NCBI RefSeq assembly: GCF_000413855.1
Contig: NZ_ATGG01000003.1
Span: 35,818-99,817 of the forward strand
Source of the DNA: Acinetobacter gyllenbergii CIP 110306 = MTCC 11365
GTDB taxonomy: Bacteria > Pseudomonadota > Gammaproteobacteria > Pseudomonadales > Moraxellaceae
DNA length: 64,000 bases
Direction: 5' to 3'
Shown here piece after piece: positions 26,039 to 35,602 of the stretch. The notes beneath the pieces are model-generated. The model ran no database searches and was not told where the DNA came from. It was given only the letters and a program-made list of their open reading frames with translations. The position numbers and the translations under genes were made by a program. Each line of letters opens with the position of its first letter. Position 1 is the first letter of the stretch.

Positions 26039-27538
26039 GTGAAAAAGCATCATCTCTCTTTATCGGTTGCATTAAGCATGGCAACGCTTTTGGGAAGCGG
26101 CACAGTTCAGGCAGCAGAAGATATAGATACTACATTAGTGCAGTTACAGGCGCAGCTGACGGCTTTGCAACAGCAAGTCAATGCATTAAAGCAAAAGAAA
26201 CAAGCTTCAACTGAGATTGTTGAAACAGAAGCACTGAATGCCCAACAGGAAACAGCAGAAGGCATTCAGGAGGAAGAAAATACCGAACATAGCTTTGCCA
26301 CCCAAAGTGAATTGGCAGGCTTCCGTAGTGATCTGGAAAACTACAAATATGATCAGTCTCGTCAATATGAGCGGACGTCAGTGAAGTCGACACGAGATGC
26401 CACCTTATATGGAACCGTTCAAGTTCGGGCACAGGGGCAGAGCCGAGACACAGCATCTGGAAATCCAGCACCAGTTACACCACGTCGTAATACTTTTGAT
26501 GTTCCAACCGCTTTATTTGGTGTGCGAGGAAATTTATATCGAGATTATAAAGAAGGCAAAAACCTAGATTATCAACTTTCTTTTAGTTATGGCAAACGTG
26601 TTGGCACAGCAGGTAGCGCCAGTGACCTGAATTTGGCAGATGCCTTCTTACGCTATAACTTCACCTCGACCAATGGTGGGCCAGAAGTTCCTCGTTTGAA
26701 TGTGACCTTTGGTCAGCAACTGATTCCATTTGGTTTAGATCCACAATCACCTGAGGATTTACGACCGACCATCAATGTTGCCACAGGTCTTGCTCAATTG
26801 GGCTTATTCAACCGTCAAACCGGTTTGATTGTACGAGGTGACGTCAAACCATTTGTCGATTATTCATCGAATTACCGTGCGCCCTTATTTGAATATGCGC
26901 TGGGTGTCGTCAATGGCAATGGCACCAATAAAGTCGATGACAATGACAAGAAAGATTATATCGGACGGGTCGCTTTCACTTTACCTGTTGATTATGCCAG
27001 TTGGTTCCGTGAGCTGAAATTTGGTGCTTCGTATCTCAAAGGCAGTAAAAACGTCATCGCAGGCAGTAATGTTCTCGATGGTAACGGTCGCAATGATCGT
27101 TTGGGTTTCGATATTTACTACAACCATGCACCGTTTGGCGTGACTTATGAATATGTCAAAGGACTTAGTGACTATGCAACGGTCACAGGTTCTACCTCCG
27201 AAGTAAAGTCTGAAGGACATACCGCAACCCTGTTTTATACCTTTGGCGATCAATTTTATAACAGTGTGAAATCTGTAGCCAAGTTTGATGACTTCTGGCC
27301 GAAATCAATCCAGACCTTCTATCGCTATGACAGCTACAACCCAAATAAAGGTGCAGATGTCATCGGCATTGCTGGGCAAGGACTTGGCAAAGTCGATATT
27401 CATACTTTGGGCCTCAATTTCTTCTTTGCACAAACCACAAAATTCCAATTAGGGCTGAATCGCTGGAGCTATGACCACGAGACAGCTGCGCAAAAAGACT
27501 TCTCGGAAGTACAAGCGCAATTCCAATACACCTTTTAA
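26039..27538 (+). CDS. OprP/OprO-type outer-membrane porin with N-terminal coiled coil
   Basis: A 499-residue outer-membrane porin of the OprO/OprP type (PF07396). The GTG at 26039 is preceded by AGGGG at an 8-base spacing and opens a signal peptide ending near VQAAED. A coiled coil follows (VQLQAQLTALQQQVNALKQK). The barrel begins near DATLYGTVQVRAQ and ends with the aromatic FQYTF. The OprP-like segment FGQQLIPFGLDPQSPEDLRP is diagnostic. By my count the mature protein has no cysteine and no methionine in about 475 residues, which is remarkable for an abundant protein and fits sulfur-limited expression. It leads the transport operon from a sigma-54 promoter and probably admits sulfonates or sulfate esters. 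Confidence 0.85.
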   Translation: MKKHHLSLSVALSMATLLGSGTVQAAEDIDTTLVQLQAQLTALQQQVNALKQKKQASTEIVETEALNAQQETAEGIQEEENTEHSFATQSELAGFRSDLENYKYDQSRQYERTSVKSTRDATLYGTVQVRAQGQSRDTASGNPAPVTPRRNTFDVPTALFGVRGNLYRDYKEGKNLDYQLSFSYGKRVGTAGSASDLNLADAFLRYNFTSTNGGPEVPRLNVTFGQQLIPFGLDPQSPEDLRPTINVATGLAQLGLFNRQTGLIVRGDVKPFVDYSSNYRAPLFEYALGVVNGNGTNKVDDNDKKDYIGRVAFTLPVDYASWFRELKFGASYLKGSKNVIAGSNVLDGNGRNDRLGFDIYYNHAPFGVTYEYVKGLSDYATVTGSTSEVKSEGHTATLFYTFGDQFYNSVKSVAKFDDFWPKSIQTFYRYDSYNPNKGADVIGIAGQGLGKVDIHTLGLNFFFAQTTKFQLGLNRWSYDHETAAQKDFSEVQAQFQYTF

Positions 27539-27547
27539 TTTTCCAAT

Positions 27548-28630
27548 ATGAGTAATGACGCAATGAAATTTTTAACGAAACATTTATTTATTGGTGCAGC
27601 GGCTGGTTTGCTAGTTGCCTCCAGCTTCTCGGTTTTTGCTGAAAGTAATCCCACCGAAATTCGACTGGGTGTACCTGGTGCTGGTGTAGGTGGAAAACCA
27701 AAGGTTGGTGGCAGTGCGTATGCAAGTGCGAACTTACGCGGCATTTTGGAAAAAGAGTTTGCCAAAGACGGCATCAAGGTGAAATGGAGCTTTTTCCCCG
27801 GTGCAGGCCCCGCATTAAATGAGGCCTTAGCCAATAAAAAAGTTGATTTTGGTATCGGGCATGGTGATTTACCGTCAATTGTCGGACGTTCAACGGGTTT
27901 GAAATCCAAACTGTTATTTGTGACTGGACGTTTTGGACCAGTCTACTTTGCAGTGCCATCGGATTCAGGCGCGAAAAGTCTGGCGGATTTAAAAGGCAAA
28001 ACCATTTCTGTATTTAAAGGCACTAACCAACAGCTGATTTTGGGACGTTTATTGCGTAAATACGGATTCACTGAAAAAGATTTCCGTGTGATTAGTCAGG
28101 ACTTTTATTCAGCTCAAACCTCACTCTCAACAGGTGATATTGATGGCCTGATTACCAGTCCGTGGACATTGGAAGCACGCGGTGTGGCAAAGCGTATTTT
28201 AGAAGTGCGTAAAGATCCAAACCTGAATGGTCCATTGGTGGCGTGGGTCAGCGAAGACTTCGAGAAGAAATATCCACAAATTGTACAGCGTGTAGTGACC
28301 ACATTTATTAAGGATAACGTGTGGAGCTCGGATGAAAAGAACCGTGATACGCAGTACAAGTTATGGGCGCAAAGTGGTGTGCCTTATCTTGACTATAAAA
28401 AAGACTGGGATGATTACTCGCTGAAAGATCGTAACTCACCATACTTTGATGATTATGCAGTCAACTCTTTAAAGAAATCAGTTCAGCAGTCGATTGATTA
28501 CAAACTGATTCGCCGTCCAGTAGATGTGGATTCTTGGATTGAACCGAAGTATCTCAATACCGCGATTCAAGAACTGAAACTGGAAAATTTCTGGCCAAAA
28601 TTTGATGTGAATGGCAACCGTAAAAAGTAA
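27548..28630 (+). CDS. ABC transporter substrate-binding protein (SsuA/AtsR-like)
   Basis: A 360-residue periplasmic binding protein of the NMT1/SsuA type that captures sulfonates, sulfate esters or similar anions. A signal peptide ends at SSFSVFAES. The mature start TEIRLGVPGAGVGGKPKVGG is followed by ALANKKVDFGIGHGD and LADLKGKTISVFKGTNQQL, the standard fold markers. I count no Cys or Met in the mature chain of about 330 residues. The ATG at 27548 is used; an ATG at 27563 (MKFLTK) is equally possible, and neither has a strong ribosome site. It begins 9 bases after the porin. A hairpin follows, typical where the binding protein must be made in excess of later genes. Confidence 0.86.
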   Translation: MSNDAMKFLTKHLFIGAAAGLLVASSFSVFAESNPTEIRLGVPGAGVGGKPKVGGSAYASANLRGILEKEFAKDGIKVKWSFFPGAGPALNEALANKKVDFGIGHGDLPSIVGRSTGLKSKLLFVTGRFGPVYFAVPSDSGAKSLADLKGKTISVFKGTNQQLILGRLLRKYGFTEKDFRVISQDFYSAQTSLSTGDIDGLITSPWTLEARGVAKRILEVRKDPNLNGPLVAWVSEDFEKKYPQIVQRVVTTFIKDNVWSSDEKNRDTQYKLWAQSGVPYLDYKKDWDDYSLKDRNSPYFDDYAVNSLKKSVQQSIDYKLIRRPVDVDSWIEPKYLNTAIQELKLENFWPKFDVNGNRKK

Positions 28631-28646
28631 TTGTGATTTGGTTTTG

Positions 28647-28670
28647 GCCAAGGGCATGTATGCCTTTGGC
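28647..28670 (+). promoter_or_regulatory. Intercistronic hairpin after the binding-protein gene
   Basis: GCCAAGGGCAT and ATGCCTTTGGC form an 11-bp stem (one G-T pair) with a 2-base loop between the binding-protein and MFS genes, with no T-run. Such stems commonly protect the upstream message and raise its level relative to downstream genes. Confidence 0.6.
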
Positions 28671-28707
28671 AAGTCCGTTTATTTGTTCAGCATTTTAGGA
28701 ATGACCT

Positions 28708-29961
28708 ATGCGTCAGGAATCGGTTGCTCAGGTTGAATTGGGGCAGTGGCGCTTTGTATTGGGCTTTATCGGCTTGGCATTGTGTGCCGGCTTGGGCATT
28801 GGTATAGCGAAAATCGTGACCTCGTTATATGCGGTGCAGTTAGCTGCAAATGAGTTTGAAATGGGAGTGATTGCTGCAGTACAGAGTCTCGGTATTTTAT
28901 TGATCGGATTGCCAATTGGTTTGTTAGTACAGCGACACGGGCCTAAGACAATGTTTGTGTTAGGAAGTTTTCTCGCAGCAGTGGTGTATGTCACGGTGCC
29001 GTTTTATCCAGCGGTTTGGTACCTGATCTTATGTACTTTCCTTGTTGGACTATGTATGCCAATGCGGTTTGTTTCGCTCAATACAGTGTATATGCAGCAT
29101 TTAAAAAGTATAGGTGCTGCTCGGGCGGGATGGTTTAGAGGTACGCATATGATGGGCTTCTTTCTGGTTGGTCCGCTATTGGCCGTGAGCTTAGTGAGTG
29201 GAGCGGGATTCTCAGGCGCATTTTGGTGGATTTCGGTACTTTTTCTGCTACCGATAGTGTTTGCACCCTTAGCCTTTGGATCTAATTCAATACAGATCAG
29301 GCAAGTGCAGCAGAACGAAGTCTTTAGCCTAGCTGTAATTGCCAAGCAATTGGTTTTATTACAACAAGATCAGGCTTTACGGCGTACCAGTCTGATTGAA
29401 ATGGCAAGCAACGCCGTAATGGCGTACTACGGTTTTTTCATTATTGTGATTGCGATTAAAGACTTTGGCTTGAGTGAAACCATTGCTGCCAGTTTGGTGA
29501 CACTACAGGGCGCTGTCTTTGTTGCAGCTTTGTTTAGTACAGGGACGTTGCTGGCTCGTTGGGGGATAAAACGCTTTTATCAAATGGGCTTTGCATCGGT
29601 TGCAGTGGCATCTGTGGCCTTGGGTATTCCCAAAGTTCCAGCGCTGTTGTGGGTGGGTGCTGTGATTTTGGGTTTGGGGCTTGCGATGTTGCATATCGTC
29701 AATTTCACCATGTTTGCCAATGTCGGTGAACGACTCGGAATGGCAAAGGTTTCTGGGTTGAGCGCGCTGGCAGGTCCTGCGGGGGCATTGTTGGGCAGTA
29801 TTGTTGGGGGCTGGTTAGGTCATTACTGGGGCTTACAGTCGATATTCCTAATCGCCGCAGTTTTATTTGCTGGGCTGATCGGCTTTGCTCAACATCTCAC
29901 CCATGTATTTATCGCGCCGCCTGTAGAAATTGAAATGTATTCAGAAATAGAGGGGCAATAA
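28708..29961 (+). CDS. MFS transporter
   Basis: A 417-residue major-facilitator protein with about twelve hydrophobic helices. The loop after helix 2 carries a shortened family motif (GLPIGLLVQRHGPK), matching the G-x-x-x-D/R-x-x-G/R-R pattern only in part. It sits inside an ABC-transport operon, between the binding protein and two permeases, and stops 2 bases before the next gene. Unlike several of its neighbours it has ordinary methionine content, so it may have joined the operon separately. It could import a related organosulfur substrate or export a product; neither direction is readable from the sequence. Family assignment is firm, function unknown. Confidence 0.82.
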   Translation: MRQESVAQVELGQWRFVLGFIGLALCAGLGIGIAKIVTSLYAVQLAANEFEMGVIAAVQSLGILLIGLPIGLLVQRHGPKTMFVLGSFLAAVVYVTVPFYPAVWYLILCTFLVGLCMPMRFVSLNTVYMQHLKSIGAARAGWFRGTHMMGFFLVGPLLAVSLVSGAGFSGAFWWISVLFLLPIVFAPLAFGSNSIQIRQVQQNEVFSLAVIAKQLVLLQQDQALRRTSLIEMASNAVMAYYGFFIIVIAIKDFGLSETIAASLVTLQGAVFVAALFSTGTLLARWGIKRFYQMGFASVAVASVALGIPKVPALLWVGAVILGLGLAMLHIVNFTMFANVGERLGMAKVSGLSALAGPAGALLGSIVGGWLGHYWGLQSIFLIAAVLFAGLIGFAQHLTHVFIAPPVEIEMYSEIEGQ

Positions 29962-29962
29962 A

Positions 29963-30802
29963 ATGAGTAGCATCGAAACTCAATTAGAAAATGAACAGAC
30001 GTGGCAGCGGATCAATTTAGGCCCTTATTTAAAACAGTTTGGGTTCTGGATTGCCCGTATTGTATTGGCATTGATTGTACCTGCGATTGGATTAGCAGCT
30101 TGGCAGTATGCGGTACAAAAACAATGGTTACCTGAACAGATTTTGCCAAGTCCAGCCTTGGTTTGGCAAACCACCTTGGAACTGATCGATACGCATGAGT
30201 TGCAGGATAATTTATGGATTAGTTTAAAACGGGTGGCTTGGAGTGTCTTGGTGGGCGGCAGTATCGGGTTGTTATTGGGTTTTCTCATCGGATTATCGCG
30301 TATTGCGCATCGATTTATTTATCCAACTTTTAATTTAATTGCTCAATTTCCCGTGATTGGCTGGATTCCATTACTGATGATTTTCTTAGGCATCGATGAA
30401 AGCCTAAAAATTGCAGCAATTTCGCTTGCGGTATTTGTTCCTGTGCTCGTTGCGACCTATCGCAGTGTTTTGAATGTGCCTCCGCATTTATTAGAAGTTT
30501 CGCAGGTGTATCGCTTTAGTGCGTGGCAGCGATTTCGTCGTGTCATTTTGCCTTCTGCTTTGCCCAATATTGTCAGCGGTTTACGTCAGGGCATTATGCA
30601 GGCGTGGTTGTCTCTGGTGTTCGTCGAGCTATTAGCAAGCAGTGAAGGTATTGGTTACCTGATTGTGTGGGGACGACAACTGATTCAACCCGACATTATT
30701 TTTATGGCTGTCATTGTGATTGGCATCGTAGGTTTTGTCCTTGATCACATTTTGGGTTGGGTTGAACATGGTTTTAGCCATTGGCAACGTCGTGCATTTT
30801 AG
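29963..30802 (+). CDS. ABC transporter permease (SsuC/TauC type)
   Basis: A 279-residue inner-membrane permease of the BPD_transp_1 family used for sulfonate, nitrate or taurine uptake. A first helix (IARIVLALIVPAIGLAAW) precedes the core. The ATPase-docking EAA-like loop is present around VYRFSAWQRFRRVILPSALP, with the GLRQGIMQAW helix after it. It has no cysteine. The gene begins one base after the MFS stop codon and ends 12 bases before the next permease, so it lies in a tight operon. It probably pairs with the next permease or with the preceding binding protein; the single ATPase at 32707 must then serve more than one permease. Confidence 0.88.
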   Translation: MSSIETQLENEQTWQRINLGPYLKQFGFWIARIVLALIVPAIGLAAWQYAVQKQWLPEQILPSPALVWQTTLELIDTHELQDNLWISLKRVAWSVLVGGSIGLLLGFLIGLSRIAHRFIYPTFNLIAQFPVIGWIPLLMIFLGIDESLKIAAISLAVFVPVLVATYRSVLNVPPHLLEVSQVYRFSAWQRFRRVILPSALPNIVSGLRQGIMQAWLSLVFVELLASSEGIGYLIVWGRQLIQPDIIFMAVIVIGIVGFVLDHILGWVEHGFSHWQRRAF

Positions 30803-30814
30803 GGGGGATTGAAT

Positions 30815-31612
30815 ATGTCGAATACTGTGAATTTAAATCGATCCAAGCAACCTTTCAATTTATCTCATCTGCAATTTTATGGCTTGGTGCTACCGATTGC
30901 ATTCATCTTATTTTGGGCGATTGCCTCTCAATTAAATTGGGTCAACCCTAAACTCATTCCAGCACCTATTGAAGTGCTCAAAATTGCAATTTATCAGTTT
31001 CAGCAACAAGAGTTTTGGACTGGTTTAGGTGCGAGTTTATTTCGTGATCTGGCTGGTTTTGTGATTGGAAGCATCTTGGCCATCATTTTTGGCATTGTGA
31101 TTGGTATCTCACGCTGGGCCAATTATTTATTTTTGCCCAGTTTTAATGTGCTGCGTCAGATTTCCTTATTTGCATGGCTTCCTCTGATCACGACCTTCTT
31201 GGATTATGGCAATAGTGCAAAAATCTTATTTATTGTGCTTTCGGTCTTTTATCCCGTGGCCTTACACACTATTGATGGGGTCAGACAAATCCCGCTGCAG
31301 CAATACGAAGTCGCCAAGGTCTATCAATTCAATGCTTGGCAGACCTTGAGTAAGCTAATTTTACCCGCAGCTGCAACTCAAATCTTTTTAGGTTTACAAC
31401 TCGGATTGATCTTCGCTTGGGTTGCCACTATTGGGGCAGAATTTCTGCTTGCCAATTATGGGGTTGGGCTAGGCAATATTGTAATCCGTGGGCGGGCTGC
31501 CTTAGATGTCGGCTTGATTGTATTTGGCTTGATCATCATTGGCTTTATTGGGGTGGCGTGGAATTACTTCGCCAATTGGGCAGAGCGCCGTATTTTGGTT
31601 TGGCGACGTTAG
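30815..31612 (+). CDS. ABC transporter permease (SsuC/TauC type)
   Basis: A 265-residue permease of the same family as its neighbour. The ATG at 30815 is preferred over the TTG at 30809, because a GGGGGG run lies at the right distance. The EAA-type loop is YEVAKVYQFNAWQTLSKLI, followed by LPAAATQIFLGLQLGLIFAW. I count no cysteine and no methionine other than the start, unusual for a membrane protein where Met is common. Six or so hydrophobic segments are apparent. It is followed 12 bases later by a lipoprotein binding protein and then the ATPase, so these three may be one transporter for a sulfur source. Confidence 0.88.
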   Translation: MSNTVNLNRSKQPFNLSHLQFYGLVLPIAFILFWAIASQLNWVNPKLIPAPIEVLKIAIYQFQQQEFWTGLGASLFRDLAGFVIGSILAIIFGIVIGISRWANYLFLPSFNVLRQISLFAWLPLITTFLDYGNSAKILFIVLSVFYPVALHTIDGVRQIPLQQYEVAKVYQFNAWQTLSKLILPAAATQIFLGLQLGLIFAWVATIGAEFLLANYGVGLGNIVIRGRAALDVGLIVFGLIIIGFIGVAWNYFANWAERRILVWRR

Positions 31613-31624
31613 GAGAAGAATAAA

Positions 31625-32710
31625 ATGAAACAACAACGTTTTCAGCAGTATTTCAAACGTCGCTTTAAATGGCTGCGTCAGCTCAGCATCTTCAGTTTAA
31701 CTGTGTTGGCTTTGGTCGCTTGTAGTAAAAACTCAGATGCACCTGCTAATCAAGTACATGAACTCCGTTACCAATCTTTAACCAGTGTAGTTTCATTACC
31801 TGAACTGGCGGAGGACTTGGGCTATTTAGGTGATTTAAAGCTGAAATATGTAGGCAGTGTGCAAGGTGGTCCACAAGATTTACAGGCCTTAACCACAGGC
31901 GATGTGGATGTTGCCACTGCTTTCGATGGCGCAATCATTAAATTAGCCGCTGCGGGAATTAAGATCAAAGCCGTGGTTGCTTCTTATGGCAGTGATGACA
32001 AAAGCTGGGTGGGGTATTACGTTCCCAATAATAGTCCGATTCATTCAGCGCGTGATTTGATTGGAAAAAAAGTGGCCGTAAATACATTGGGTGCACATTA
32101 TGAGTTTGTTTTAAAAGACTATTTGGCGCGTCAAGGTTTAACTAATGATGAAATCAATCAGGTTGAGTTTGTTGTTTTACCGCCGACCAATACTGAACAA
32201 GCTCTACGTGCAGGACAAGTTGATGCTGCCGCACTGGTGTCTATTTTTCAAGATAAGGCCTTGGAACGTGGTGGTTTAAGAAAACTGGTCTCAGATACGG
32301 ATCTGTATGGCAGTTTTACCGCGGGCAGTTATGTCTTTACTGAAAAGTTCATCCAGCAACATCCAGAAGTCGTGAAGCAGTATGTAACGGGTGTAGCGAA
32401 AGCCGTGGAATGGACTAAGCAAACGCCGCGTGAACAAGTGCTCGCCCGTTTTAACAGCATTATTGAAAAAAGAAAGCGCAATGAAAGCGATGTGCTGATG
32501 CAGTACTGGCGCAGCTATGGTGTGGTGAGTCAAGGTGGCTTGTTAAACGCAGCACAATATCAACGTTGGATTGATCTATTTGAAAAACGCGGTGAGCTCA
32601 AACCGAATCAGGTCAAGGCAGATGCTTTATTTAGCAATCAATTTAATCCCTACGCAAGTGAAAACAAAAATGTAGCTGACGATCAGCGCAGTAAGGAGCA
32701 TACCCAATGA
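31625..32710 (+). CDS. Substrate-binding lipoprotein of an ABC transporter (SsuA/TauA-like)
   Basis: A 361-residue binding protein anchored as a lipoprotein: the lipobox LVAC lies near residue 33, preceded by a hydrophobic stretch and a basic N-terminus. Mature fold markers include [57 protein letters not shown] and [14 protein letters not shown]. Only one Met was counted after the lipid-modified Cys. It is a clear paralogue of the protein at 34445, with shared ELAEDLGYL and GGPQ motifs, pointing to duplication within the operon. Its stop overlaps the ATPase start by 4 bases (ATGA), so the two are translationally coupled. Confidence 0.88.
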   Translation: MKQQRFQQYFKRRFKWLRQLSIFSLTVLALVACSKNSDAPANQVHELRYQSLTSVVSLPELAEDLGYLGDLKLKYVGSVQGGPQDLQALTTGDVDVATAFDGAIIKLAAAGIKIKAVVASYGSDDKSWVGYYVPNNSPIHSARDLIGKKVAVNTLGAHYEFVLKDYLARQGLTNDEINQVEFVVLPPTNTEQALRAGQVDAAALVSIFQDKALERGGLRKLVSDTDLYGSFTAGSYVFTEKFIQQHPEVVKQYVTGVAKAVEWTKQTPREQVLARFNSIIEKRKRNESDVLMQYWRSYGVVSQGGLLNAAQYQRWIDLFEKRGELKPNQVKADALFSNQFNPYASENKNVADDQRSKEHTQ

Positions 32711-33537
32711 CAGTTAAATTAAAAATTGAAAATGTTTATAAGTCATTCGCCGCCAAGAAAGTCAAAGGTGCAAAAGACCAAGCAGAAGATTTTGTCGCAG
32801 TCGAAAATCTATCTTTGGATGTTAAGGCAGGTGAGTTTGTTGCCATTGTAGGGCCAAGTGGATGTGGTAAATCAACGCTCTTGGATTTGCTCGCGGGTTT
32901 GACGACTCCGACCACAGGTCAAATTCTGATTGATGGGCAAGCTATAAAAAAGCCTGGGTTGGATCGCGGTATCGTCTTCCAACAATATGCACTGTTTCCA
33001 TGGTTGACCGCGCTACAAAATATTGAGTTTGGTCTAGATGCCAAGGGTGTCAGCAAAGAACAGCGTTATCAAACTGCAAAGTATTTTTTAAATTTGGTCG
33101 GGCTGGCTGAATTTGAACATCATTATCCAAATGAGCTTTCAGGAGGAATGAAGCAACGTGTGGCAATTGCTAGAAGTTTGGCTTATGACCCTGACATTTT
33201 ATTGATGGATGAACCTTTTGCCGCACTGGATGCACAGACCCGTGAAACCTTGCAGGCTGAATTGGTGAAAATCTGGCAACAGACTCAGAAGACCATCATT
33301 TTTATTACCCATAGCATTGATGAAGCAATCTATTTAGGGCAACGCATTGCCATTATGACCTCTCGACCAGGGCGTATTAAACAGGTGATTGAGGTGCCAG
33401 CTGCATTGCGAACTGATCAGGAGGATGTTCGTTCCAGTCCTGAGTTCAACCAGTTGCGTCATCAAATCTGGAGCTTATTACGAGAAGAGGTCTTGAAAGC
33501 ACAAGCGCAAGAAAAACAAAAGCAACTGGTGGCTTAA
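32707..33537 (+). CDS. ABC transporter ATP-binding protein (SsuB/TauB type)
   Basis: A 276-residue ATPase energising sulfonate/taurine-type uptake. The Walker A motif is GPSGCGKST near residues 49-57. The Q-loop follows in [10 protein letters not shown], the ABC signature is LSGGMKQR, Walker B is [13 protein letters not shown], and the switch His is in FITHSIDEA. An extra lysine-rich insertion ([16 protein letters not shown]) precedes the first strand, longer than in typical SsuB. It overlaps the preceding binding protein by 4 bases and is followed 36 bases later by a third permease. It probably serves all three permeases in the operon. Confidence 0.92.
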   Translation: MTVKLKIENVYKSFAAKKVKGAKDQAEDFVAVENLSLDVKAGEFVAIVGPSGCGKSTLLDLLAGLTTPTTGQILIDGQAIKKPGLDRGIVFQQYALFPWLTALQNIEFGLDAKGVSKEQRYQTAKYFLNLVGLAEFEHHYPNELSGGMKQRVAIARSLAYDPDILLMDEPFAALDAQTRETLQAELVKIWQQTQKTIIFITHSIDEAIYLGQRIAIMTSRPGRIKQVIEVPAALRTDQEDVRSSPEFNQLRHQIWSLLREEVLKAQAQEKQKQLVA

Positions 33538-33573
33538 GCTAACCATTCAATGATTAAAAAATTAGAGGTGATT

Positions 33574-34431
33574 ATGTCGAGCTCAAAAGATACCTTAACC
33601 TTTCCAAAGACAATTCAGCAGCGATCGATTCGCTCAACTCAAAAGCCCCATTCTTTATGGGCGGAATTAAATTTGGTTTGGCTGTCTAAATCGTTTAAGC
33701 GTTCAGCCGCGATTTTATTATTTTTAGCTGTTTGGGAAATTGTGCCAAGAGTTGGTTTGGTCGATTCAGCATTTTTACCGACTTTTTCTACAGTTTTGGT
33801 GAGTGGTTGGGGATTGATTCAGAATGGTCAGCTACTCACGCATGTACAAGCCAGTCTGATTCGCTCGCTCAGCGGATTTATTTTCGCGATCCTGATTGCG
33901 ATTCCGCTTGGTTTAGCCATCGGTTGGTACACACGCTTTTCCGAATTTCTGAATCCATTGCTTGAAGTGTTCCGTAATACGGCGGCTTTGGCCTTATTGC
34001 CCGTATTTATCTTGTTTCTAGGTATCGGTGAAAGCTCAAAAATTGCTTTAGTCACCTATGCCTGCACATGGCCAATTCTATTGAATACCATTAGTGGTGT
34101 TCGTAATGTTGATCCACTGTTGATTAAGTCAGCACGGACCATGGGACTGAGTCCAGTGCAGTTATTCCGTAAAGTGATTTTACCCGCTGCGATTCCAACG
34201 ATTTTTGTGGGTGTACGCTTGGCTGGCTCATTCTCGGTGCTGATGCTGATTGCTGCTGAAATGGTCGGGGCGAAAGCTGGTCTAGGCTATCTGATTAACT
34301 ATGCACAATATAACTTCCAGATTCCTGAAATGTTCTTTGGCATCATCAGTATTACCAGCATTGGCTTGCTGTTCAACTACAGTCTGCTTGCGATCGAAAA
34401 GCGTTTAACTGCTTGGAAAACGGAACGATAG
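33574..34431 (+). CDS. ABC transporter permease (SsuC/TauC type)
   Basis: A 285-residue permease. The ATG at 33574 is preferred over that at 33550 because GAGG lies just before it. The hydrophobic core begins near FKRSAAILLFLAVWEIVPRVG. The EAA-type docking loop is KSARTMGLSPVQLFRKVILP, followed by AAIPTIFVGVRLAGSFSVLM. It belongs to the SsuC/TauC/NrtB group but has more Met than the permease at 30815. It sits between the ATPase and a second lipoprotein binding protein, 13 bases before the latter, suggesting the set 33574/34445 is a second transporter sharing the ATPase. Confidence 0.88.
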   Translation: MSSSKDTLTFPKTIQQRSIRSTQKPHSLWAELNLVWLSKSFKRSAAILLFLAVWEIVPRVGLVDSAFLPTFSTVLVSGWGLIQNGQLLTHVQASLIRSLSGFIFAILIAIPLGLAIGWYTRFSEFLNPLLEVFRNTAALALLPVFILFLGIGESSKIALVTYACTWPILLNTISGVRNVDPLLIKSARTMGLSPVQLFRKVILPAAIPTIFVGVRLAGSFSVLMLIAAEMVGAKAGLGYLINYAQYNFQIPEMFFGIISITSIGLLFNYSLLAIEKRLTAWKTER

Positions 34432-34444
34432 TCAGGAGAAGCTG

Positions 34445-35464
34445 ATGCAGCAAGACTGGAAAAAATATCTAGGCAGAATGAGTTCTGTGATTGCGATATC
34501 GGTGCTGTTGTGGGGATGTAGCAAACCAGAGTCGAAAGTGGTACGCAGTGATGGACTCGAATCTCTAGAATTTAAATATTTAGGTTCACCAGGCGTGGTG
34601 ACACCTTTGGAACTGGCTGAAGACTTGGGCTATCTTACACCAATCAAATTGAGCTATCAGGGTGTTTCTACAGGTGGTCCGCAAGGTATTCAATCTGCTT
34701 TGTCGGGAGATAGTGATATCAGCAGTCCAAGTTTTGCAGGTTCGGCCGTCAAAATGGTGGCCAGTGGCGTACCGGGAACCGTGGTGATTGCTGCATACGG
34801 CACTTTTGATGATCCTTTTGCAGGGTATTATGTACTTGAAAATAGTCCGATTCATTCTGCCAAAGACTTAATTGGCAAAAAGGTCGGCACCAATATTCTG
34901 GGTGCACAAGTGGAATACATGCTCAAAAGCTATTTAAAAAAAGGAGGACTCAGCCCTGAGCAAATTAATCAGGTCACGCTTGTGGTTTTGCCGCCTGGTT
35001 CCGCCGAGCAAGCCTTGCGAAGTGGTCATGTTTATTTGGCACCATTGGCAGGCCCTGCGATAGAACGTGGTGGTGTACGCCGTCTTTATCGGGACTATGA
35101 TTTGGTTGGTGATCTGACCACGGGCAGCTATGTCATGGCGAATCGTTATATTGCAGAACATCCCAATACCACCCGTAAAGTGGTTACAGGGATTGCCCAA
35201 GCGATTGAATGGTCTAGACAACAACCGAGAGATCAGGTCATTGCACGCTTCGAGCAGATTTTGCAAAAACGCAAACGGCCTGAAAACGGTGCGATGTTGA
35301 AATATTGGACCCAGTGGGGTATTCCAAGCAGCGCTGGTAAATTTCAAGATAATGATTTTAAAATATGGGTGGATGATCTGATTGAAGAAGGTCAATTAAA
35401 AAGTAACCAGATTGATTATAAAAAGATATATAGCAATCAATATAATGAATATGGCCGAAATTAA
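34445..35464 (+). CDS. Substrate-binding lipoprotein of an ABC transporter (SsuA/TauA-like)
   Basis: A 339-residue binding protein with a lipobox ending LLWGC near residue 25. Mature motifs parallel the paralogue at 31625: [51 protein letters not shown] and SAEQALRSGHVYLA. It is the last gene of the long plus-strand transport operon, following its permease by 13 bases. Four Met remain in the mature part, so it is less depleted than the protein at 27548. Different binding proteins on a common ATPase would widen the range of organosulfur compounds taken up; the ligands are unknown. Confidence 0.87.
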   Translation: MQQDWKKYLGRMSSVIAISVLLWGCSKPESKVVRSDGLESLEFKYLGSPGVVTPLELAEDLGYLTPIKLSYQGVSTGGPQGIQSALSGDSDISSPSFAGSAVKMVASGVPGTVVIAAYGTFDDPFAGYYVLENSPIHSAKDLIGKKVGTNILGAQVEYMLKSYLKKGGLSPEQINQVTLVVLPPGSAEQALRSGHVYLAPLAGPAIERGGVRRLYRDYDLVGDLTTGSYVMANRYIAEHPNTTRKVVTGIAQAIEWSRQQPRDQVIARFEQILQKRKRPENGAMLKYWTQWGIPSSAGKFQDNDFKIWVDDLIEEGQLKSNQIDYKKIYSNQYNEYGRN

Positions 35465-35497
35465 ATATGATTTTTAGCTGAATTAATAATGGTTTTT

Positions 35498-35517
35498 TTC
35501 TATTTTAATAAATAGAA
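35498..35517. repeat. Short AT-rich inverted repeat before the sigma-54 activator gene
   Basis: TTCTATTT, TAAT, AAATAGAA forms a perfect 8-bp stem with a 4-base loop in the 138-base gap between the last transport gene and the activator gene. It could end the upstream transcript weakly or be an operator; no T-run follows. Confidence 0.3.
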
Positions 35518-35602
35518 ATAACAAAGGTGAATTATTGATTTCTATTTAAACCAATAGTCATGCAAGATAACTTCTCTTTTCGAACAATAGGGAAGTAAAT
35601 GC

